Assembly: GCF_001861355.1 (NCBI RefSeq)
Contig: NZ_MASN01000004.1
Span: 62,001 to 126,000 of the forward strand
Length of the DNA: 64,000 nucleotides
Direction: 5' to 3'
Origin: Natrialba sp. SSL1
Lineage (GTDB): Archaea; Halobacteriota; Halobacteria; Halobacteriales; Natrialbaceae
Notes under the pieces: generated by a model
The model's input: the letters and a program-made list of their open reading frames with translations, nothing else
Told to the model about the DNA's origin: nothing
The model's database searches: none
Shown: positions 59,708 through 64,000 of the stretch, piece after piece
Numbering within the stretch: position 1 is the first letter of the stretch
How the letters are laid out: every line of letters begins with the position of its first letter
Made by a program: the position numbers and the translations under genes

Positions 59708-61057
59708 ATGGATCTCTGGGACGAGATAGACGCATCCTACCGCGAGCGGACGCCAACGAGCGAACAAGTATACGACGACCTCTACGAGCACGTGCCGGCA
59801 GGGGTCGCCAGCACGTACCGTGCGTTCGAGCCCTACCCGATGGTCATCGACCGAGCGGACGGGCCGTACCTCTACGACGTCGACGGCAACCGCTACATCG
59901 ACTACGACCTGAACAACGGCGCGGGCATGGTCGGCCACAACCACCCCGCCGTCACCGACGCGCTGAGTGACCAACTCGAGAACGGGACGCTGTTCACCCA
60001 CCCGCACGAACTGCTCGGGGAGGCTGCCGAAGCGATCAAAGACCGCTGGGATCCGATCGACCTCGTTCGGTTCACCAACAGCGGCACCGAATCGACGATG
60101 CACGCGATCCGGCTCGCCAGAGCCTACTCCGGCCGGGAGAAGGTTCTGAAGATCGAGGGCTCGTATCACGGCGCACACGACTACGTTCTGCTGAGCAAGT
60201 CGGTTCCCGCGCACAAACTCGGTCATCCGAAACAGCCAACCACGGTGATCGAGAGCGAGGGGGTTCCGGAAGCGATCGCAGACACTGTCGAAATCGGCCC
60301 GTGGAACGACCTCGACGCCATCGAGTCGATCCTCGAGGAGAACGCGACCGAAATCGGGACGCTCATCGTCGAACCGATCGTGATGAACGTCGGCGTCACG
60401 CAGCCACACGGCGAGTACCTGCAAGGGCTGCGCGAGCTGTGTGACGAGTACAACGTCGTCCTCATTTTCGACGAGGTCAAGACCGGCGTGAAGGTCGCAC
60501 CGGGCGGTGCGGCTGAATACTACGGCGTCGAGCCCGATCTGGTCACGATGGCGAAGAGCATCGGCGGAAACACGCCCGTCGGCGCGTTCGGCGGCCGCGA
60601 AGACATCATGCGCGAGATCGAGAACGGCGCGGCCCACTACGGCACCTACAACGGCAACCCGCTCGTCCTGCGTGCCGTGACGACCGTGCTGAACGAGGTG
60701 CTCACGGACGACGCCTACGACCACGTCGACGCCCTCGGCGACCGACTCGCGACTGGCTACGAGGAAATTATGGCCGACGTCGGCCTCGCTGGCCACGTTG
60801 AACAGGTCAACTCCCAGGGCATCGTCGTCTTCACCGACGAGGAAATCACCAACTACCGCGACTTCGACGAACACGTCGACGTCGAGTTCCACGAAAACTA
60901 CTGGTTCGCCATGCTCGAACGCGGCGTCCTGCCACACCCCCACCACGCCTCCCAACAGTGGACCATCAGCGTCCAGCACGAGGACGAACACATCGACCGC
61001 CACTTAGAGGCGTTCAAGGACGTGGCACCGATGCTCGCCGACCGACAAGAGTCCTAA
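59708..61057 (+). CDS. Class III aminotransferase, glutamate-1-semialdehyde aminotransferase-like (paralog 2)
   Basis: A 449-residue class III aminotransferase. Lys283 (VTMAKSIGGNTPVGAFGG) binds PLP, Asp255 (LIFDEVKTG) its pyridine nitrogen, and RFTNSGTESTMHAIRLAR (121-138) is the conserved loop shared with the paralog at 44299. Like that gene it is GSA-mutase-like in sequence but lies among amine-catabolic genes, so a transaminase for an omega-amino acid or diamine derivative is likelier than haem synthesis. The TATA box 27 nt upstream indicates a leaderless single-gene transcript. The 146-nt gap after it is purine-rich (repeated CGAGAAC) and empty. Confidence 0.87.
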   Translation: MDLWDEIDASYRERTPTSEQVYDDLYEHVPAGVASTYRAFEPYPMVIDRADGPYLYDVDGNRYIDYDLNNGAGMVGHNHPAVTDALSDQLENGTLFTHPHELLGEAAEAIKDRWDPIDLVRFTNSGTESTMHAIRLARAYSGREKVLKIEGSYHGAHDYVLLSKSVPAHKLGHPKQPTTVIESEGVPEAIADTVEIGPWNDLDAIESILEENATEIGTLIVEPIVMNVGVTQPHGEYLQGLRELCDEYNVVLIFDEVKTGVKVAPGGAAEYYGVEPDLVTMAKSIGGNTPVGAFGGREDIMREIENGAAHYGTYNGNPLVLRAVTTVLNEVLTDDAYDHVDALGDRLATGYEEIMADVGLAGHVEQVNSQGIVVFTDEEITNYRDFDEHVDVEFHENYWFAMLERGVLPHPHHASQQWTISVQHEDEHIDRHLEAFKDVAPMLADRQES

Positions 61058-61203
61058 CGGAGCCTGCGCTCACACCCTGCTTTTCGACGCACACTGTCTC
61101 GATCAAGGCCGAAACCGAGAGCTGAAGCTGCGGCACAAGAAACGAGTGACGAGAACCGAGAAACAAAAACGAGAACCGGGACCCGAGAATCCCGTCGCCG
61201 CGG

Positions 61204-62322
61204 CTACTCGAGTACCGGCCAGTACTCGCTGTGATAGGCGGCGATGTCTTCAATGGCGCGCTGTGCGGACTCGTAATCTTCGTCCATCCAGGCCATAGGG
61301 TCGTCGATCCCGGTTTCGACACCGAGGACGCCCTCGAGGACACCGAGTGTGGCGTACGCGAGGTGACTGACCTGATAGCCGCCTTCCTGGACGACGGCGA
61401 GGTTTCCGTCGGCGTACTCGTCAGCGAGCACTCGCGCGCGCCGGCCCAGTTCCTCGAAGCCGCCCTTCGTGACGACGTTGCGCCCGAGCGGGTCCATCGT
61501 GCCGGCGTCCTGGCCGGCGCTGATGAGCAGCAGACCGGGATCGTACGAGCGCAGGAGGGGTTCGACGATGCGGTCGAAGACGTGTTCGTAGCCCTCGTCA
61601 CCGGTTCCCGGCGGGAGCGGGACGTTGACGTTGTAGCCCTCACCGTCGCCGGTGCCGACCTCGTCGAGGTCGCCCGTCTGCGGGTGGGCCTCGGGATCCC
61701 ACGACCAGTGGTCGTTGTGGATGCCGATCACGAGCACGTCGTCGCGGTCCTCGAAGCACTCCTGCGTGCCGTTGCCGTGGTGAACGTCCCAGTCGACGAT
61801 GGCGACGCGTTCGGTGTCAGTCGTCTCGAGGACGTGGTCCGCCGCGACGGCGACGTTGTTGAAGTAACAGAAGCCGTCGACCTGTTCCGGCTGGGCGTGG
61901 TGGCCGCTCGGTCTGACCATCGCGTACGGGATGTCGTCCGCGGGCGTCTCGAGTGCGTGCTCGGCGGCGAGGCAGGTCGCACCCGCGGCGTGGGTGGCGG
62001 CGCGGAACGTGTGTTCGTTCGCGCCGGTTTCGGCGGTGATCCGCCCGCCGCCGTCTGCGCAGAACGCCTGCAGGTCGTCGATGTGGTCGGCAGTGTGGGT
62101 GCGCTCGAGTTGCTCTCGGGTTGCGGGCTCGACGTCGGCCAGTGTGACGTGATCGGCGAGTTCGGCCTGGACGATGCTGTAGATGTTTTTGAGTCGTTCC
62201 GGTCGGTCCGGATGTGGTTGGCGGTACGCCAGTCTACCAGTCCACTCGGATTCGAACTCGCCGGCCGGCTGTTCGTGAGCGATGAAGCTCTCGTCCCAGA
62301 ACGCGGTTATCGTTCGGCCCAT
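61204..62322 (-). CDS. Histone deacetylase-superfamily protein, acetylpolyamine deacetylase-like
   Basis: A 372-residue zinc hydrolase of the class II HDAC/acetylpolyamine amidohydrolase group. The zinc ligands are Asp179 and His181 in IVDWDVHHGNGTQE and Asp272 in SAGQDAGTMDPLG; His141-His142 in RPSGHHAQP form the catalytic pair. The N-terminus (PAGEFESEWTGRLAYRQPHP, then DRPERLKNI) is like that of polyamine deacetylases, including an extra loop at the channel entrance. It lies next to a second polyamine-type importer, so removing acetyl groups from imported acetylated polyamines is the favoured role. A protein deacetylase is the alternative. Confidence 0.87.
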   Translation of the reverse strand: MGRTITAFWDESFIAHEQPAGEFESEWTGRLAYRQPHPDRPERLKNIYSIVQAELADHVTLADVEPATREQLERTHTADHIDDLQAFCADGGGRITAETGANEHTFRAATHAAGATCLAAEHALETPADDIPYAMVRPSGHHAQPEQVDGFCYFNNVAVAADHVLETTDTERVAIVDWDVHHGNGTQECFEDRDDVLVIGIHNDHWSWDPEAHPQTGDLDEVGTGDGEGYNVNVPLPPGTGDEGYEHVFDRIVEPLLRSYDPGLLLISAGQDAGTMDPLGRNVVTKGGFEELGRRARVLADEYADGNLAVVQEGGYQVSHLAYATLGVLEGVLGVETGIDDPMAWMDEDYESAQRAIEDIAAYHSEYWPVLE

Positions 62323-62418
62323 GCCTGGTACTCTCTGTCATTCTACATAAGACCTTCTGTCTCCGTGACCGATCCGGCGAGACTTACCCACGAGAGGAGA
62401 CTTCCAGTTGACGTGCTA

Positions 62419-62510
62419 CCCCCGAAATGCCTTGTTACATCCGAAAATCGGGGGCATTGGGGGGCAAACTGTGGTATGTATCCATATACAGACTGCTGTT
62501 GTCTACATAC
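62419..62510. promoter_or_regulatory. Two inverted repeats upstream of the second binding-protein gene
   Basis: CCCCCGA (62419-62425) pairs with TCGGGGG (62448-62454). GTATGTA (62474-62480) pairs with TACATAC (62504-62510), enclosing the smaller AGAC/GTCT pair at 62490-62493 and 62501-62504. Both lie 70-160 nt upstream of the TATA box at 62578 in a 286-nt gap otherwise without genes. They may be regulator sites or RNA hairpins. Confidence 0.4.
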
Positions 62511-62577
62511 TCGTTTTTCCTCCACCGATGCGTATTATTATTGGACAGAATACAGCATCTGTCGTTCTCGTCGAAAT

Positions 62578-62587
62578 CTATATATGG
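62578..62587 (+). promoter_or_regulatory. TATA box of the second binding-protein gene
   Basis: CTATATATGG is centred 27 nt before the ATG at 62609. This supports that start over the longer open frame beginning at 62408 and indicates a leaderless mRNA. Confidence 0.65.
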
Positions 62588-62608
62588 TGTGAGAAGATAA
62601 CAAAGGCC

Positions 62609-63760
62609 ATGGTTGAGAGAAATATCAGCCGACGGACTGTTCTGAAAACGACGGCTGCCGGTGGCGCAGCGGCGGCGGCGGGCTGTCTCGGCGGTGACGA
62701 CGGTCGCGAGTACGTGCGGCCGATGGACGTCGACCTCGACGACGTGGAACCGGAAAACGAGATCAACATGTGGAACTGGTTCTACGACTTCCGCGACTGG
62801 ACCGTCGAGGAGTTCAGCGCAGAGTACGGTATCGAGAACTCCTCGTCGACCGGCTACTCCTCCGCGGCGGAGTGGTACTCCCGCTTAGAAGCCGGTAACC
62901 ACGCCATCGACCACGTCGGTTCCACCGGGAACTACACCGTTCGCTCCGTCGAGAACGACTTCTTCGAACCGTTGCCGGTCGACCAGTTCGAGGGCTGGGA
63001 GGCGCTTCCCGACTTCCTGCAAGAGACTATGCACGACTACGCCGGGAAGGACGGCGAGGTGTACGCGATGCCCCAGTCGTTGTTGCTGTACCCGACGCTG
63101 ACGTACAACGAGGACCACTTCTCGAGTCCGCCGGACTCGTGGGGGGTTCTCTGGGACGAGGAGTACGCCGGCGACATCTGCATGTGGGACGAAGCGCAGT
63201 ACCCCTGCCAGATCGCGGCGCTGTATACGGATCAGGACCCGTTCGATCCTGACGACCTCGACGAAATTCAGGAGGTCCTCGAACAGCAGATCGACCTCAA
63301 CGAAACTCTCTGGGACGAGTACAACCACGCCCGCGGCCTCTTCGTCAACGAAGACGTCGTGGTCGGCCCGCTGCTCGACGGCCAGACGTACCTCGCCAGA
63401 TTCGAGGACGAAGCGCCGATCAACTACACGATCCCCGAGGAGGGCGGGCTCTACCAGCTCGACGACATGGCCATTCCGACGGACTGCCCGAACCCGCGTG
63501 CAGCGACGCTACTCATGGACTGGGTCACCCAGCCGGATAACCTCAAGAACATCTTCCACGAGAGCGGCTACCCGCCGGCGATCGACCACGACGACTTCGA
63601 AGAGCTGTACGCCGAGGATCTCGAGGAAGGAACGATCACCGAGGAAGAAATCGAATTCTTCCGCTGGGGGGAACTCGAGGACCGCCTGATGTTCGCCGAA
63701 CCGCTCGGCGACGACCTGCTTCAGACGTACGACCAAATCTGGACCGAAGTGAAGAACTGA
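62609..63760 (+). CDS. Second polyamine-type ABC substrate-binding lipoprotein
   Basis: A 383-residue binding protein. The Tat signal NISRRTVLKTTAAGG is followed by the lipobox AAGC and GGDDG, so the mature protein is lipid-anchored outside the cell. The mature part follows the PotD pattern with INMWNWFYDFRDWTVEEFSAEYG, VYAMPQSLLLYPTLTYNEDH and LWDEEYAGDICMWDEA, and ends LLQTYDQIWTEVKN much like the first binding protein (TYDEIWTDVTV). ATG 62609 is supported by the TATA box at 62578 and by the Tat signal; the open frame upstream adds 67 codons without features. The ATPase gene begins 9 nt later. It is sequence-divergent from the 49404 protein, suggesting a different amine ligand. Confidence 0.88.
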   Translation: MVERNISRRTVLKTTAAGGAAAAAGCLGGDDGREYVRPMDVDLDDVEPENEINMWNWFYDFRDWTVEEFSAEYGIENSSSTGYSSAAEWYSRLEAGNHAIDHVGSTGNYTVRSVENDFFEPLPVDQFEGWEALPDFLQETMHDYAGKDGEVYAMPQSLLLYPTLTYNEDHFSSPPDSWGVLWDEEYAGDICMWDEAQYPCQIAALYTDQDPFDPDDLDEIQEVLEQQIDLNETLWDEYNHARGLFVNEDVVVGPLLDGQTYLARFEDEAPINYTIPEEGGLYQLDDMAIPTDCPNPRAATLLMDWVTQPDNLKNIFHESGYPPAIDHDDFEELYAEDLEEGTITEEEIEFFRWGELEDRLMFAEPLGDDLLQTYDQIWTEVKN

Positions 63761-63769
63761 CCGATACCG

Positions 63770-64000
63770 ATGTCAGACATTACAATCCACGGCTTGCGCA
63801 AGGAGTTCGGCTCGGTGCTGGCGGTCGACGACGTCGATTTCGACATCACAGAGGGAGAATTCATCTCGATTCTGGGGCCGAGCGGCTCCGGCAAGTCGAC
63901 AATCTTGCGGATGATCGCCGGTTTCGAGTCCCCGACAGCGGGCGAGATCAGAATCGGCGGCGACGATGTCGTCGGGGACCCCCCGTTCGAGCGGGACGTA
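63770..64000 (+). CDS. ABC transporter ATPase, N-terminal part (cut by window end)
   Basis: The first 77 codons of an ABC ATPase are visible: the A-loop region KEFGSVLAVDDVDFDI, then Walker A LGPSGSGKSTILRMIAGFE, and PTAGEIRIGGDDVVGDPPFE before the Q-loop. The pattern is that of PotA-like ATPases and is similar to the 50488 gene. It begins 9 nt after the second binding protein, so a second complete importer very probably continues past the window. Confidence 0.92.
   Translation, partial: MSDITIHGLRKEFGSVLAVDDVDFDITEGEFISILGPSGSGKSTILRMIAGFESPTAGEIRIGGDDVVGDPPFERDV

Noticed and set aside
59513..61003. 496-codon minus-strand frame opposite the aminotransferase at 59708
   Set aside because: Shadow frame; the + strand has the PLP lysine, aspartate and a well-placed TATA box.

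Overview
The window is chromosomal DNA from a halophilic archaeon (class Halobacteria). The evidence is GC-rich coding DNA, proteins rich in Asp and Glu, archaeal TATA boxes about 25-28 nt before many start codons (leaderless mRNAs), Tat-dependent lipoprotein solute-binding proteins, a Bat-type HTH regulator, and long antisense shadow frames. The frequent octamer ACTCGAGT and the gene content suggest the Natrialbales group, but that is inference. No rRNA, tRNA, CRISPR array or insertion sequence was recognised.

Layout. (1) 1-6189: metabolic genes, comprising an MFS transporter cut by the window edge, a flavin-binding PPOX-like protein, a class III aminotransferase with RidA in one operon, a GAF protein, a zinc alcohol dehydrogenase and a short FAD oxidoreductase. 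(2) 6707-23899: a contractile-injection-system (phage-tail-like) baseplate locus. It encodes a 6-TM membrane protein, a ~1,444-residue disordered protein, a LysM tube/baseplate protein, a gpD-like hub, a gpV/gp5-like spike, PAAR, gp25, a gpJ-like baseplate protein and a large J/beta-propeller/gpI fusion. No sheath, tube, AAA ATPase or terminator gene is in the window. (3) 24037-26653: a quinone oxidoreductase and a tyrosine recombinase. (4) 26868-33309: the histidine-utilisation genes hutUGIH behind a divergent Bat-type regulator. (5) 33364-64000: an amine/polyamine-catabolism island. It holds two PotD-type importers (the second cut by the window end), two glutamine-synthetase-like ligases, two DAO-type FAD oxidoreductases, two aldehyde dehydrogenases, two class III aminotransferases, a class I glutamine amidotransferase, an acetylpolyamine deacetylase-like protein, a DgcA-like demethylase, a soluble taxis transducer and an IclR regulator divergent from a glycosyltransferase-cupin-ALDH operon. 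Two sugar-phosphate genes (phosphohexomutase, ROK kinase) lie inside this region.

How the genes fit together. Region 5 contains a counterpart for each step of the bacterial gamma-glutamyl-putrescine (Puu) route: import, gamma-glutamylation, oxidation, aldehyde dehydrogenation, hydrolysis of the gamma-glutamyl group, and transamination of the resulting amino acid. Together with the hut genes this looks like a nitrogen/carbon scavenging segment. The injection-system locus is the most unusual part because only the baseplate half is present and its largest proteins carry long low-complexity segments.

Regulatory structure visible in the DNA includes perfect TTTCAC-N5-GTGAAA palindromes at the IclR promoter and again in the long convergent gap downstream. 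Tiny leaderless ORFs that end at or next to the start codon of a larger gene occur at three loci.
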